This document shows, one piece after another, positions 18,248 to 28,777 of a stretch of 64,000 nt of DNA. Location of the stretch: positions 3,018 through 67,017 of the forward strand of contig NZ_JABWDV010000425.1 of the NCBI RefSeq assembly GCF_013362995.1, written 5' to 3'. The notes under the pieces were generated by a model, which saw only the letters and a program-made list of their open reading frames with translations, did no database searches and was not told the origin of the DNA. How positions within the stretch are numbered: the first letter of the stretch is position 1; each line of letters opens with the position of its first letter. The position numbers were made by a program, and so were the translations under genes. This DNA comes from Streptomyces sp. TRM64462 (lineage in GTDB: Bacteria; Actinomycetota; Actinomycetes; Streptomycetales; Streptomycetaceae).

Positions 18248-21200
18248 ATGACCCTCGAACCCCCCAACCCCATATCGGGGATGAGACGTGCGACCCGTGT
18301 CGCGGCCGCCGCGGGCCTGGTCGCCGCGTTGATCGCGACCGGCGCCGCGCCCGCCTTCGCCGCGCCCGGCGCGCCCGGCGCGCCCGCGAGCCCCGTGGAC
18401 ACCCCGCCGGCCTCCCCCGTGCCGGCGAAGTCCGCGGAGGACAAGCTCGGCTCGGACGACGCCGAACTCCTCGCCGACGCCCAGGCCAGGGGCGAGCGGA
18501 CCGTCACGGTCATGGTGGCCACGGCCCCCGGCGCCACCGACCAGGTCGCCGAGCAGCTCGACGCCGTCAAGGGCGGCTCGGTCGGCCGGACCTACGACAA
18601 GCTCGGCTACGTACGGGCCACCCTGCCCACCGCGCAGGCGGAGGCCGCCATCGCCGCGGCCGCCAAGCTGTCCAGCGTGCAGGGCATCGACCTCAAGCAC
18701 GAGATCCGGCTCGACGACCCGACGCCCGCCGCCGACCGGGCGCACGGGGCCTCCGCCGAGAGCACCGGCACCTACCCGGCGCCCGGCAAGCACACCCCGG
18801 CGGTCAACCCGTACAACCCGTCGCACGAGACGGGCGCGGTCGACTTCGTCAGGAAGAACCCGACAGCGGACGGCCGTGGTGTCACCATCGGCATCCTCGA
18901 CTCGGGCATCGACCTGGGCCACCCGGCGCTGCAGAAGACCACCACCGGCGAGCGCAAGATCGTCGACTGGGTGACCGCGACCGACCCCGTCAGTGACGGC
19001 GACCAGACCTGGCGCCGCATGGACGTCGGCGTGTCCGGCCCCGTCTTCACGTCCGGCGGCAGCACCTGGACGGCGCCCGAAGGCACGTACAAGTTCCGGA
19101 CCTTCGCCGAGGCCGCCACCAAGGGCGGCGACATGGCGGGCGACCTGAACCGGGACGGCGACACCACCGACGTGTGGGGCGTCCTGTACGACCCGGCCGC
19201 CGGCACCGTCCGCGTCGACCTGAACGGCAACAAGGACTTCGGCGACGACGAGGCCATGAAGCCGTACAAGGACGGCTTCCAGGTCGGCTACTTCGGCACC
19301 GACAACCCGGCAACGGACGTCGTCGAGCGCATCCCGTTCGTCGTCGAGATCCGCAAGGACGTCGTCTTCAACGCCGCCGGCGACAAGGCCGACTACGTCA
19401 ACATCGGCGTCATCGAGGGCTCCCACGGCACCCACGTCGCCGGCATCGCCGCCGCCCACAGCCTGTTCGGCGGCAGGATGAACGGCGCGGCGCCCGGCGC
19501 CAAGCTGGTGTCCTCGCGCGCGTGCACCTGGAGCGGCGGCTGCACCAACATCGCCCTCACCGAAGGCATGATCGACCTCGTCGTCAACCGCGGCGTCGAC
19601 ATCGTCAACATGTCCATCGGCGGGCTCCCGGCGCTCAACGACGGAAACAACGCCCGCGCGCGCCTCTACACGCGCCTCATCGACACCTACGGCGTCCAGC
19701 TCGTCATCTCGGCCGGCAACAGCGGCCCCGGCGTCAACACCATCGGCGACCCGTCCCTCGCCGACAAGGTCATCAGCGTCGGCGCGAGCATCTCCAAGGA
19801 GACATGGGCCGCGAACTACGGCTCGATCGTCTCGAAGCGCTACGACATGCTGCCCTTCTCCTCCCGCGGCCCGCGCGAGGACGGCGGCTTCACGCCGACC
19901 CTCAGCGCGCCCGGCGCGGCCGTCAACACCACGCAGACCTGGGCGCCCGGCGGCCCGGTCCGCGAGGCCGGCTACGAGCTCCCGGCCGGCTACTCGATGC
20001 TGCAGGGCACCTCGATGGCGGCCCCGCAGGCCACCGGCGCCATGGCGCTGATGCTGTCGGCCGCCAAGCAGCGAGGTGTCGAGCTGACCCCCGCGAAGCT
20101 GCGCACCGCCGTGGTCAGCCAGGCCGACCACATCCGCGGCGTGCAGGCACACGAGGAGGGCGCGGGCGTCCTCAACGTCGTCGACGCCTGGAAGGAAGTC
20201 CTCCGCGGCGCCCACGCCCACGAGTACACGGTCAAGGCGCCGGTCGACACCGCGATCGACCAGTTCCTCGCCGAGCCGGGCTCCGGCACCGGCCTGTACG
20301 ACCGTGAGGGCGGCATCAAGGTCGGCCAGGAGAAGGTCTACGAGATCACCGTCACCCGCACCACGGGCGCCGACAAGCCGATCCGGCACGAGCTGTGGTT
20401 CGAGAACAACCACGAGCGCACGTTCCGGGTCGTCGGCAGCGACGAGATCATGCTGCCGCTGAACAAGCCGGTCACCTTCAAGGTCGCCGCCAAGCCGCGC
20501 AGCGCCGGTGTCCACAGCGCGATCCTGGAGGTCACCGACCCGAAGACCAAGGGCATCGACAAGCAGATCCTGACGACCGTCGTCGCCACGGAGCAGCTCG
20601 CCAAGCCGTCCTTCAGCCACTCGGCCGAGGGCTCGGTGCAGCGCAACAGCCACCGCTCGTACTTCGTGACCGTCCCGGCCGGCGCCAAGTCCCTGGAGGT
20701 CGCCCTGGGCGGCCTGGCGAAGGACAGCCAGACCCGGTTCATCGCGATCCACCCGTACGGTGTGCCGGCGGACTCCACGTCGACGATCAACTGCTACCCG
20801 AACTACACCAACCCGAACAACACCTGCCGCCCCGACCTGCGCTCGTACGCGAACCCGCAACCGGGCGTCTGGGAGATCGAGGTCGAGGCGCGCCGTACGT
20901 CGCCGCTGCTCGACAACCCGTACAAGCTGGACGTCACCGTGCTCGGCGCCACCTTCGACCCGGCCGTGCAGACGCTGCCGGAGGCCCGGGTGGGCACGGC
21001 CGCGCCGGTCGAGTGGAGCGTCACCAACGGCTTCGCCGCCATCGACGGCAAGCTGAAGGGCGGCTCGCTGGGCTCCGCGAAGGTCGCGCGTCCGACCATC
21101 GGCCACCACGCCGAGCAGCGCACCACCGTCGAGATCCCCGAGGGCGTCGAGCGCTTCGACGTCGCCATCGGCAACGTCTCCGACAAGGCCGCCGACCTCG

Positions 21201-21571
21201 ACCTGATCGTGCTGCGCGACGGCGTGCAGGTCGGCTCGTCCGCGGACGGCGACTCGGAGGAGTCGGTGTCCCTGGTGAAGCCCGCCCCGGGCACGTACAC
21301 GATCGTCGTCGACGGCTACGCGGTCCCGGCCGGGGAGACCGCCTACGACTACAAGGACGTGTACTTCTCGTCCGCGCTCGGCGAGGTCAGGGTCGACGAG
21401 TCGAAGTCGGTCTCGCTGGCGAACGGCGCGTCCGCGGCGTTCGGCGCGGAGGTGCTGGTGAACGGCGCGGCTCCCGAGGGCCGGCAGTTCTTCGGCGAGG
21501 TCAGCCTGCTGAACGCGCGCGGAACCGCCGCGGGCACGGGCAGCGTCGTGATCGGAAAGGTCACTCCGTGA
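18248..21571 (+). CDS. Large secreted subtilisin-like serine protease (S8)
   Basis: A 1107-aa exported protease. A signal peptide (GMRRATRVAAAAGLVAALIA, cleaved near GAAPAFAAP) precedes a propeptide-like segment and the S8 domain, with Asp218 (GILDSGIDLGHP), His396 (GSHGTHVAGIAA) and Ser589 (GTSMAAPQATG). A roughly 175-residue insertion separates Asp and His. The last ~450 residues are beta-rich and include pre-peptidase C-terminal-like modules. ATG at 18248 has AGGGA 7 bases upstream; an in-frame ATG at 18242 is the alternative. Secreted nutrient-scavenging or developmental roles are inferred. Confidence 0.93.
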   Translation: MTLEPPNPISGMRRATRVAAAAGLVAALIATGAAPAFAAPGAPGAPASPVDTPPASPVPAKSAEDKLGSDDAELLADAQARGERTVTVMVATAPGATDQVAEQLDAVKGGSVGRTYDKLGYVRATLPTAQAEAAIAAAAKLSSVQGIDLKHEIRLDDPTPAADRAHGASAESTGTYPAPGKHTPAVNPYNPSHETGAVDFVRKNPTADGRGVTIGILDSGIDLGHPALQKTTTGERKIVDWVTATDPVSDGDQTWRRMDVGVSGPVFTSGGSTWTAPEGTYKFRTFAEAATKGGDMAGDLNRDGDTTDVWGVLYDPAAGTVRVDLNGNKDFGDDEAMKPYKDGFQVGYFGTDNPATDVVERIPFVVEIRKDVVFNAAGDKADYVNIGVIEGSHGTHVAGIAAAHSLFGGRMNGAAPGAKLVSSRACTWSGGCTNIALTEGMIDLVVNRGVDIVNMSIGGLPALNDGNNARARLYTRLIDTYGVQLVISAGNSGPGVNTIGDPSLADKVISVGASISKETWAANYGSIVSKRYDMLPFSSRGPREDGGFTPTLSAPGAAVNTTQTWAPGGPVREAGYELPAGYSMLQGTSMAAPQATGAMALMLSAAKQRGVELTPAKLRTAVVSQADHIRGVQAHEEGAGVLNVVDAWKEVLRGAHAHEYTVKAPVDTAIDQFLAEPGSGTGLYDREGGIKVGQEKVYEITVTRTTGADKPIRHELWFENNHERTFRVVGSDEIMLPLNKPVTFKVAAKPRSAGVHSAILEVTDPKTKGIDKQILTTVVATEQLAKPSFSHSAEGSVQRNSHRSYFVTVPAGAKSLEVALGGLAKDSQTRFIAIHPYGVPADSTSTINCYPNYTNPNNTCRPDLRSYANPQPGVWEIEVEARRTSPLLDNPYKLDVTVLGATFDPAVQTLPEARVGTAAPVEWSVTNGFAAIDGKLKGGSLGSAKVARPTIGHHAEQRTTVEIPEGVERFDVAIGNVSDKAADLDLIVLRDGVQVGSSADGDSEESVSLVKPAPGTYTIVVDGYAVPAGETAYDYKDVYFSSALGEVRVDESKSVSLANGASAAFGAEVLVNGAAPEGRQFFGEVSLLNARGTAAGTGSVVIGKVTP

Positions 21572-21573
21572 TC

Positions 21574-22782
<1,209 letters not shown>

Positions 22783-22799
22783 GCCCCGCCCCGGTGTGA

Positions 22800-22833
22800 G
22801 GGCGGTCCCGCCGGGTGGCGGGGCCGCCCTTTT
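22800..22833 (+). terminator. Terminator after asd
   Basis: A 13-bp stem (arms 22800-22812 and 22817-22829, with one G-T pair) and a 4-base loop, followed by TTTT: a classical intrinsic terminator. Confidence 0.92.
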
Positions 22834-22916
22834 CGCTGCCCGCTTTTTCGCTCCGCTTCCGGTACACGGCCGTGGAAGGATGGCCCCCAAAAGTCGTACA
22901 TGGAGGAGATGACCGG

Positions 22917-25481
22917 GTGCCTGGCACAAACCTGACCCGTGAAGAGGCGCAGCGGCGCGCGGCGCTGCTGACCGTGGACTCGTACGAGATCGACCTGGAT
23001 CTCAGCGGCGCGCAGGAGGGCGGCACCTACCGGTCCGTGACCTCGGTGCGCTTCGAGTCGGCCGAGGACGGCGCGGAGACGTTCATCGACCTGGTGGCGC
23101 CGGCGGTGCACGAGGTGGTGCTGAACGGCAAGCACCTCGATGTGGCGTCCGTGTTCCGGGACTCGCGGATCACGCTGAAGCATCTGCGGGAGGGCGCGAA
23201 CGAGCTGAGGGTCGTCGCGGACTGCGCGTACACGAACACCGGTGAGGGTCTGCACCGGTTCGTGGACCCGGTGGACGACCAGGCGTACCTGTACACGCAG
23301 TTCGAGGTGCCGGACGCGCGGCGGGTGTTCGCCAGCTTCGAGCAGCCCGACCTGAAGGCGACGTTCCAGTTCACCGTGAAGGCGCCGTCCGGCTGGACGG
23401 TCATCTCGAACTCGCCGACGCCGGAGCCGAAGGACGACGTGTGGGTCTTCGAGCCGACCCCGCGTATCTCGACGTACATCACGGCGCTGATCGTCGGCCC
23501 GTACCACGCGGTGCACTCGACGTACGAGGGCCCGGACGGGCAGGTCGTGCCGCTCGGCGTGTACTGCCGTCCGTCGCTGGCGGAGTTCCTGGACGCGGAC
23601 GCGATCTTCGACGTCACGCGGCAGGGCTTCGCCTGGTTCCAGGAGAAGTTCGACTACGCGTACCCGTTCGCCAAGTACGACCAGCTCTTCGTGCCGGAGT
23701 TCAACGCGGGCGCGATGGAGAACGCGGGCGCGGTGACCATCCGCGACCAGTACGTGTTCCGGTCGAAGGTGACGGACGCGGCGTACGAGGTGCGGGCCGA
23801 GACCATCCTGCACGAGCTGGCCCACATGTGGTTCGGCGACCTCGTGACCATGGAGTGGTGGAACGACCTGTGGCTGAACGAGTCGTTCGCCACGTACACG
23901 TCGATCGCCTGCCAGGCGTACGCGCCGGGGTCGAAGTGGCCGCACTCGTGGACGACGTTCGCGAACCAGATGAAGACCTGGGCGTACCGGCAGGACCAGC
24001 TTCCGTCCACGCACCCGATCATGGCCGAGATCCGCGATCTGGACGACGTGCTCGTCAACTTCGACGGCATCACGTACGCCAAGGGCGCGTCGGTGCTGAA
24101 GCAGCTCGTCGCGTACGTGGGGATGGACGCGTTCTTCGCGGGCGTACAGGCGTACTTCAAGCGCCACGCGTACGGCAACACGCGCCTGACGGACCTGCTG
24201 GGCGCGCTGGAGGAGACGTCCGGGCGTGACCTGAAGACCTGGTCGAAGAAGTGGCTGGAAACGGCCGGCATCAACATCCTGCGCCCGGTCGTCGACACGG
24301 ACACGAACGGCACCATCACGTCGTTCGCGGTGAAGCAGGAGGCCCCGGCGCTCCCGGCGGGTGCGAAGGGTGAGCCCGTGCTGCGGCCGCACCGGATCGC
24401 GATCGGCCTGTACGACCTGGACGACGCGGGCCGGCTGGTGCGCACCGAGCGCGTGGAGCTCGACGTGGACGGCGAGCTGACCGGCGTCGAGGCGCTGGTG
24501 GGCAAGAAGCGGCCGGCCGTGGTGCTGCTGAACGACGACGACCTGTCGTACGCGAAGATCCGCCTCGACGAGGAGTCGCTGGCCAACGTCGTCGCGCACC
24601 TGGGCGACTTCACCGAGTCGCTGCCGCGCGCCCTGTGCTGGGCGTCCGCGTGGGACATGACGCGGGACGGCGAGCTGGCCACGCGCGCGTACCTGGACCT
24701 CGTGCTGTCGGGCATCGGCAAGGAGTCCGACATCGGCGTGGTGCAGTCGCTGCACCGGCAGGTGAAGCTGGCGCTGGACCTGTACGCGGCGCCCGACTGG
24801 CGTCCTGTCGGCCTGGCGCGCTGGACGGAGGCCTCGCTGGAGCACCTGCGGGCGGCGGCGCCGGGCAGCGACCACCAGCTCGCGTGGGCGCGCGCGTTCG
24901 CGGCGACGGCCCGTACGGAGGCCCAGCTCGACCTGCTGGAGGCGCTGCTCGACGGCTCGGAGGCGGTCGAGGGCCTGGCCGTGGACACGGAGCTGCGCTG
25001 GGCGTTCGTGGAGCGGCTCGCGGCGACGGGGCGGTTCGACGCGGACGCGATCGCGGCGGAGCACGAGCGTGACAGGACGGCGGCGGGCGAGCGGCACGCG
25101 GCCACGGCGATGGCCGCCCGGCCGACGGCGGAGGCCAAGGCCGAGGCGTGGGCGTCGGTCGTCGAGTCCGACAAGCTGCCGAACGCGGTGCAGGAGGCCG
25201 TGATCGGCGGGTTCGTGCAGACGGACCAGCGGGAGCTGCTCGCGCCGTACACGGAGAAGTTCTTCGCGGCGGTCAAGGGCGTGTGGGAGTCGCGGTCGTA
25301 CGAGATGGCCCAGCAGATCGCGGTGGGCCTGTACCCGAGCCTCCATGTGTCGCAGGCGACACTGGACGCGACGGACGCGTGGCTGGCGTCGGCGGAGCCG
25401 AACGCGGCGCTGCGGCGGCTGGTCCTGGAGTCCCGCGCGGGCGTGGAACGCGCCCTGAAGGCCCAGGCGGCGGACCACTAG
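22917..25481 (+). CDS. pepN: Aminopeptidase N (M1 zinc metallopeptidase), copy 2
   Basis: An 854-aa M1 aminopeptidase with GAMEN at 265-269, HELAH at 299-303 and Glu322 (LNESF) as third zinc ligand, then the ERAP1-like helical domain. It matches the 12778 paralogue along its full length, from VPGTNLTREEAQRRAALLTV to the C-terminus. The GTG start at 22917 has GGAGGAGAT just upstream. The classical HELAH motif and lack of decay suggest this is the main housekeeping copy; that is inference. Confidence 0.95.
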   Translation: MPGTNLTREEAQRRAALLTVDSYEIDLDLSGAQEGGTYRSVTSVRFESAEDGAETFIDLVAPAVHEVVLNGKHLDVASVFRDSRITLKHLREGANELRVVADCAYTNTGEGLHRFVDPVDDQAYLYTQFEVPDARRVFASFEQPDLKATFQFTVKAPSGWTVISNSPTPEPKDDVWVFEPTPRISTYITALIVGPYHAVHSTYEGPDGQVVPLGVYCRPSLAEFLDADAIFDVTRQGFAWFQEKFDYAYPFAKYDQLFVPEFNAGAMENAGAVTIRDQYVFRSKVTDAAYEVRAETILHELAHMWFGDLVTMEWWNDLWLNESFATYTSIACQAYAPGSKWPHSWTTFANQMKTWAYRQDQLPSTHPIMAEIRDLDDVLVNFDGITYAKGASVLKQLVAYVGMDAFFAGVQAYFKRHAYGNTRLTDLLGALEETSGRDLKTWSKKWLETAGINILRPVVDTDTNGTITSFAVKQEAPALPAGAKGEPVLRPHRIAIGLYDLDDAGRLVRTERVELDVDGELTGVEALVGKKRPAVVLLNDDDLSYAKIRLDEESLANVVAHLGDFTESLPRALCWASAWDMTRDGELATRAYLDLVLSGIGKESDIGVVQSLHRQVKLALDLYAAPDWRPVGLARWTEASLEHLRAAAPGSDHQLAWARAFAATARTEAQLDLLEALLDGSEAVEGLAVDTELRWAFVERLAATGRFDADAIAAEHERDRTAAGERHAATAMAARPTAEAKAEAWASVVESDKLPNAVQEAVIGGFVQTDQRELLAPYTEKFFAAVKGVWESRSYEMAQQIAVGLYPSLHVSQATLDATDAWLASAEPNAALRRLVLESRAGVERALKAQAADH

Positions 25482-25589
25482 CGGCACGGAGCGCCGCGGG
25501 GAGGGCCACGCCGCCTGCAGCGGACCCTCCCCCACCCCGCCCCTTCCGCCTGTGCTCGATTTGCGGCTCCGCCGCGCGGGGCTCCACTC

Positions 25590-25618
25590 CCGGAGGGGCT
25601 GAACGTCAGCCCCTCCGG
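25590..25618 (+). terminator. Terminator downstream of the second pepN
   Basis: A 13-bp stem CCGGAGGGGCTGA/TCAGCCCCTCCGG with a 3-base loop followed by TT, about 110 bp after the pepN stop. Confidence 0.8.
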
Positions 25619-25657
25619 TTATGGCTCCGAACAGGGCCCAGGAGTTGTCGTCAGATG

Positions 25658-25750
25658 TCACGCCCACATCAGCAGCGATGCGAGGGTAACGGCTGCTTGG
25701 GAGGACTGGGCGATCTTGCCGTAGCGGGCATCTGCATCTGACCGCGCGGT
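25658..25750 (-). pseudogene. C-terminal scrap of an IS5-like transposase
   Basis: On the minus strand the frame reads DADARYGKIAQSSQAAVT and then LASLLMWA before a stop. This resembles the C-terminal helix of DDE transposases (RY-x-K-hydrophobic, then a LA-x-hydrophobic-W end). No other transposase parts are present. The assignment rests on about 30 residues. Confidence 0.35.
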
Positions 25751-25765
25751 GATCCAGAAGAAGGC

Positions 25766-26314
25766 TCAGGCGGACGGCGCGACCGAGGACCACACGCCGA
25801 ACCACTGCTCGGCGCCGTACTCCTCGAACCGCTCCACCGCGGTGAACCCCAGCTTCGCCGCGAGGCGCATCGCGCGGTCGTTGGCGGTCCGGGTGCAGAG
25901 CACCACCGGCTCGCCGGGAAGCGCGTCGGCGAACCAGTCGAGTGCCGCTGCGCACGCCTCGGCGGCGTACCCGCGTCCCCACGCCTCCGGCAGGAACATG
26001 TAGCCGAGCTCGGCCTCTCCGCCATCCGGACGGACGTGACCCGGACGCTCCGCGTCGCGCCGATCGAGCGTGATCATGCCGATCATCGCTCCGTCGAGCT
26101 CGACCACGAAAAATCCAGGACGCCGCCCGGGCACCTCAGGCACCGCGCGTTCGAGCTCATCGCGCGGTCCGGGGCCATCTACGTAGACCCCCACCTCTGG
26201 CGAGGCGAACAGCTCGATGAACGCCGCACGGTCCCGGGACTCGGACTCGCGGAGCACGAGCCGTTCGGTCCTTATCAGGGCAGGTGGCCAGGCGACGGGT
26301 CCGAGTTCAGGCAT
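25766..26314 (-). CDS. GNAT acetyltransferase (RimJ/RimL type)
   Basis: A 182-aa N-acetyltransferase. It has an N-terminal LIRTERLVLRESESRDRAAF, the acetyl-CoA loop LPEAWGRGYAAEACAAALDW and a C-terminal NDRAMRLAAKLGFTAVERFE, all typical of the RimJ/RimL branch that acetylates protein N-termini or small amines. ATG at 26314. The target is unknown. It lies just downstream of the RiPP-locus regulator but has its own start signals. Confidence 0.9.
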   Translation of the reverse strand: MPELGPVAWPPALIRTERLVLRESESRDRAAFIELFASPEVGVYVDGPGPRDELERAVPEVPGRRPGFFVVELDGAMIGMITLDRRDAERPGHVRPDGGEAELGYMFLPEAWGRGYAAEACAAALDWFADALPGEPVVLCTRTANDRAMRLAAKLGFTAVERFEEYGAEQWFGVWSSVAPSA

Positions 26315-26361
26315 GGCAGGCAACCTCTTGCACGCCCGTGAGAGTGACCGAAAGAGAAGAC

Positions 26362-27699
26362 CTAGGCGGCCTTCTGCTGGAGCAAGGGGCGGCCGCGTTC
26401 GTACGCCTCTCGTGCGTGGCCGTTCTTCAGGTGGGGACGCAGCAGCGCCAGCATGGTGCGTACGCGGTCGTCGCATCGCCCCGACTGCACGTGCGGGTAG
26501 TCGTCCAGGACGCGGTTCCAGTCGGCGCAGGCTTCTTCCAGGCGCCCGAGCTGGAGCTTCCGCTCCGCGAGCATCGCATGGTACCGGACGTGGGTCCGGC
26601 GGTACACGGGCTCCCGCAGGCGGCTCGACTCCTCCATCGAGGTGACGGCGCCGGAGATGTCGCCGAGCTCGTACCGCACCTGGCTGATGTGGTAATGCAG
26701 GGACGACGGGTCGTAGGAGCCGAACGCCTTCGCCCGCGACTCCGCTTTCTCCATCGCGGCCTCCGCCTCCTTGATCCTCAGCAGGGCCCCGGCCCGGTCG
26801 CCGGTCTGGGCAGCGGCGTGAGCCTGCTGGCCGACCAGGAAGGCGAGCATCCGAGGTCCCGCCTGCGGTGACGCGGCGGACGCGCTGTCGGCCAGCCGCA
26901 CCGCCACCGGGCCGTGTCCGAGGTCGACGGCCTGCACGCTCATACCGCGCAAGGTCGTGCAGTACGTGAGGTGGTCACCCGCCGCGCCGGCCAACTCCAG
27001 GGCCTTCGTGTAGTACCGCTGAGCCAGGCCGTCCGCACGTTCGTCCATCGCCATGTAGCCGGTGAGGTAGCAGTGGTCGGCAGCGGCCGACAGCATGGCC
27101 CGGCGTACGGTGTCCGGGGCGTCGGCACGCAGGTACGGGGTGATCGTGTTGACGAGGAAGGCGGCCGCCATCGGCCGGGCCATCCGGCCGCCGAACTTGT
27201 CGTCGAGATCGCTGATGTGCTCGGTCATGGCGACGACCGCGTCCACCTCAGGCATCCCGATCCTGATGTGCGGGTCCCGCGCCACCCAGTCGAATCGGTC
27301 TGCGATGTCCGGCCATCCCGGGATCGCGAGAGCCGCCGAGTACACGCTTCCTTTGAGTATGGTCCTCCGGCCAGGGTTCATGTCCGCGCTCCCCAGTTCG
27401 ATCAGTCCTGTCACGGTATCCGTGGACTCGCCAGGCGTCTCATCCGATTTGACGAATCCCGCTTCCGGCGCGGTGACAGGACGCCCGAGCCTGCGTGACA
27501 GGGCTTCGAGGATCAGCGGACGAACGAGCTTGCGTGGCATGGAGCCCTTCAGCCAGTGCGGCACGGCGGACTCGTCGTAGGTGACGTCCTGGCCAACTTC
27601 CGTACCCACCCGCTGAACAGCGCGGATGAACTGCCCCCGCGTCCATCCGGTCTCGGCGTAGAGGTCGGCGAGTGCGGTGTTCGGTGTGCGTGCCGTCAT
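26362..27699 (-). CDS. Helix-turn-helix/TPR transcriptional regulator of the RiPP locus
   Basis: A 445-aa Streptomyces-type regulator. The N-terminal ~80 residues (TGWTRGQFIRAVQRVGTEVG, YDESAVPHWLKGSMPRKLVR) look like an atypical XRE-like DNA-binding domain. Residues about 130-445 are helical TPR-like repeats (YYTKALELAGAAGDHLTYCT, SSLHYHISQVRYELGDISGA). Such TPR regulators can sense peptide or small-molecule signals; that role here is inferred. ATG at 27699 with GGGGGAA upstream. Divergent from the small genes at 27901, with a 15-bp palindrome between them. Confidence 0.8.
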   Translation of the reverse strand: MTARTPNTALADLYAETGWTRGQFIRAVQRVGTEVGQDVTYDESAVPHWLKGSMPRKLVRPLILEALSRRLGRPVTAPEAGFVKSDETPGESTDTVTGLIELGSADMNPGRRTILKGSVYSAALAIPGWPDIADRFDWVARDPHIRIGMPEVDAVVAMTEHISDLDDKFGGRMARPMAAAFLVNTITPYLRADAPDTVRRAMLSAAADHCYLTGYMAMDERADGLAQRYYTKALELAGAAGDHLTYCTTLRGMSVQAVDLGHGPVAVRLADSASAASPQAGPRMLAFLVGQQAHAAAQTGDRAGALLRIKEAEAAMEKAESRAKAFGSYDPSSLHYHISQVRYELGDISGAVTSMEESSRLREPVYRRTHVRYHAMLAERKLQLGRLEEACADWNRVLDDYPHVQSGRCDDRVRTMLALLRPHLKNGHAREAYERGRPLLQQKAA

Positions 27700-27774
27700 G
27701 GGTTCCCCCGCGTTTTCACGGCTTTCACGGTCCGGCGACTCTCCCACCGTACTCACCTTGCGCTCATGGCGGTT

Positions 27775-27789
27775 GACTGACTGTCAGTC
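27775..27789. promoter_or_regulatory. GACTGAC-T-GTCAGTC palindrome in the divergent promoter region
   Basis: Perfect 7-1-7 inverted repeat, overlapping TTGACT at 27773, in the 201-bp gap between the regulator and the small-gene operon. Candidate operator for the divergent regulator. Confidence 0.5.
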
Positions 27790-27900
27790 CACAAGGTGTG
27801 GCGGCTGCGAAAGAGCGCCGCTTCGTGGCAAAGCACGGACCCCGGCGAGGTGGCGAGACCTCCCGGGGCGCGGTCACCAGCTACAGAGGAGCTGACGACA

Positions 27901-28251
27901 GTGAGCATTATCCATGCGGTCTTGCACTGGATGGCGGGGGTGTTCGGCCCGCGTCCGCACATCTGCCGGCCATCGCCCAATATCAGCATCCCGCCCGAGG
28001 CTGCGGCCTCACAGCCCGCAAGCAGTCCCACCGGGACACGCCTCCCGGCGCCCCGATCCTCGTACGCCCGCGGGTCGGCAGATCCGATCAACGGCCACGA
28101 CACGGCCCTGGTGCGCCCGTACCTGGTGGACCACGACCGGCGGCGGCAGAAGGCCCTGCAGCAGGGACGTCGACTGGCACTGGTCCTTGCGGCGGACTTC
28201 GGCATCGACCTGGACGTCCACGACCTGCACGGGGCGGAGGTGGTCTGGTGA
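27901..28251 (+). CDS. Small protein with RPYL/ADFGIDLD motif (cassette gene A)
   Basis: A 116-aa protein of unknown function. The N-terminus is variable with Pro-rich linker. The C-terminal half is ALVRPYLV-x-H-x-RR with a basic stretch, then LVLAADFGIDLD and LHGAEV. The same block occurs in the gene at 55845, so this is a paralogue pair. The GTG at 27901 directly follows a purine-rich tract. The stop overlaps the next GTG by GTGA. A nucleoid- or regulator-associated role is possible but unsupported. Confidence 0.8.
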   Translation: MSIIHAVLHWMAGVFGPRPHICRPSPNISIPPEAAASQPASSPTGTRLPAPRSSYARGSADPINGHDTALVRPYLVDHDRRRQKALQQGRRLALVLAADFGIDLDVHDLHGAEVVW

Positions 28252-28469
28252 CGAACACCGCCAGAAACGAACGCCGGAAGCCGATCCGCCTCTGCGTGCG
28301 CTGCGACCGGGTCACAGACGAGCCTGTGGTTGTCTCCAAGGTTCACGCGGCCACGGGACCCGGCTTCAACGTGTACAGCTGCCCCGACTGCGCGTCGCAC
28401 TTCCCGCCGGTACCGGACGTGCTCGAACTCCTCGACGGCGCACGACCGTACGCGGACGGTGCCCGGTGA
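28248..28469 (+). CDS. Small zinc-ribbon protein (cassette gene B)
   Basis: A 73-aa protein with two CxxC pairs (CVRC and CPDC) about 30 residues apart, a probable zinc ribbon, and the block ATGPGFNVYSCPDCA. It is clearly related to the protein at 56189 (ASGPGFNVYCCPTCA). Coupled by GTGA overlaps to the genes on both sides. Function unknown; protein or nucleic-acid binding is plausible for such a fold. Confidence 0.8.
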   Translation: MTNTARNERRKPIRLCVRCDRVTDEPVVVSKVHAATGPGFNVYSCPDCASHFPPVPDVLELLDGARPYADGAR

Positions 28470-28723
28470 ACCGCCAAGCGACGGCCGCGCGCACGGGCAC
28501 CAGGCTCGTGGTCGGCGCGATCGTCTACTGCCGCCACTACGCCATGCCCGCCCGCGTGACACGCATCAGTGGCACGTTCGTCTACCTGATCCGCCCGTCC
28601 GGCCTGCAGTGGCGCTCCGCACGCGTCGCCGTCCGCCCGGCAACCGACTGGGAGCACAAGCAGTACCGGGCCCTCGCCAAGCTCCAGACACAGCGGGAAC
28701 GAGGGCTGCGAAGCCTCACCTAG
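28466..28723 (+). CDS. Small basic hypothetical protein
   Basis: An 85-aa protein I do not recognise. The middle (GAIVYCRHYAMPARVTRISG, then TFVYLIRPSGLQWRS) looks like a small beta-barrel, SH3-like, and the C-terminus is a basic helix (HKQYRALAKLQTQRERGL). GTG at 28466 overlaps the previous stop by 4 bp. It has no counterpart in the 56-kb cassette, where a Cys-rich protein takes this place. Confidence 0.7.
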   Translation: MNRQATAARTGTRLVVGAIVYCRHYAMPARVTRISGTFVYLIRPSGLQWRSARVAVRPATDWEHKQYRALAKLQTQRERGLRSLT

Positions 28724-28777
28724 ACCCCGACCACGCACGATCCGAAATCGATCAGCATCGACCAGCTTGGAGGACAC

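Noticed and set aside
18230..21109. Minus-strand frame of about 960 codons opposite the subtilase
   Set aside because: Shadow of the S8 protease gene, which has a complete catalytic triad and signal peptide.
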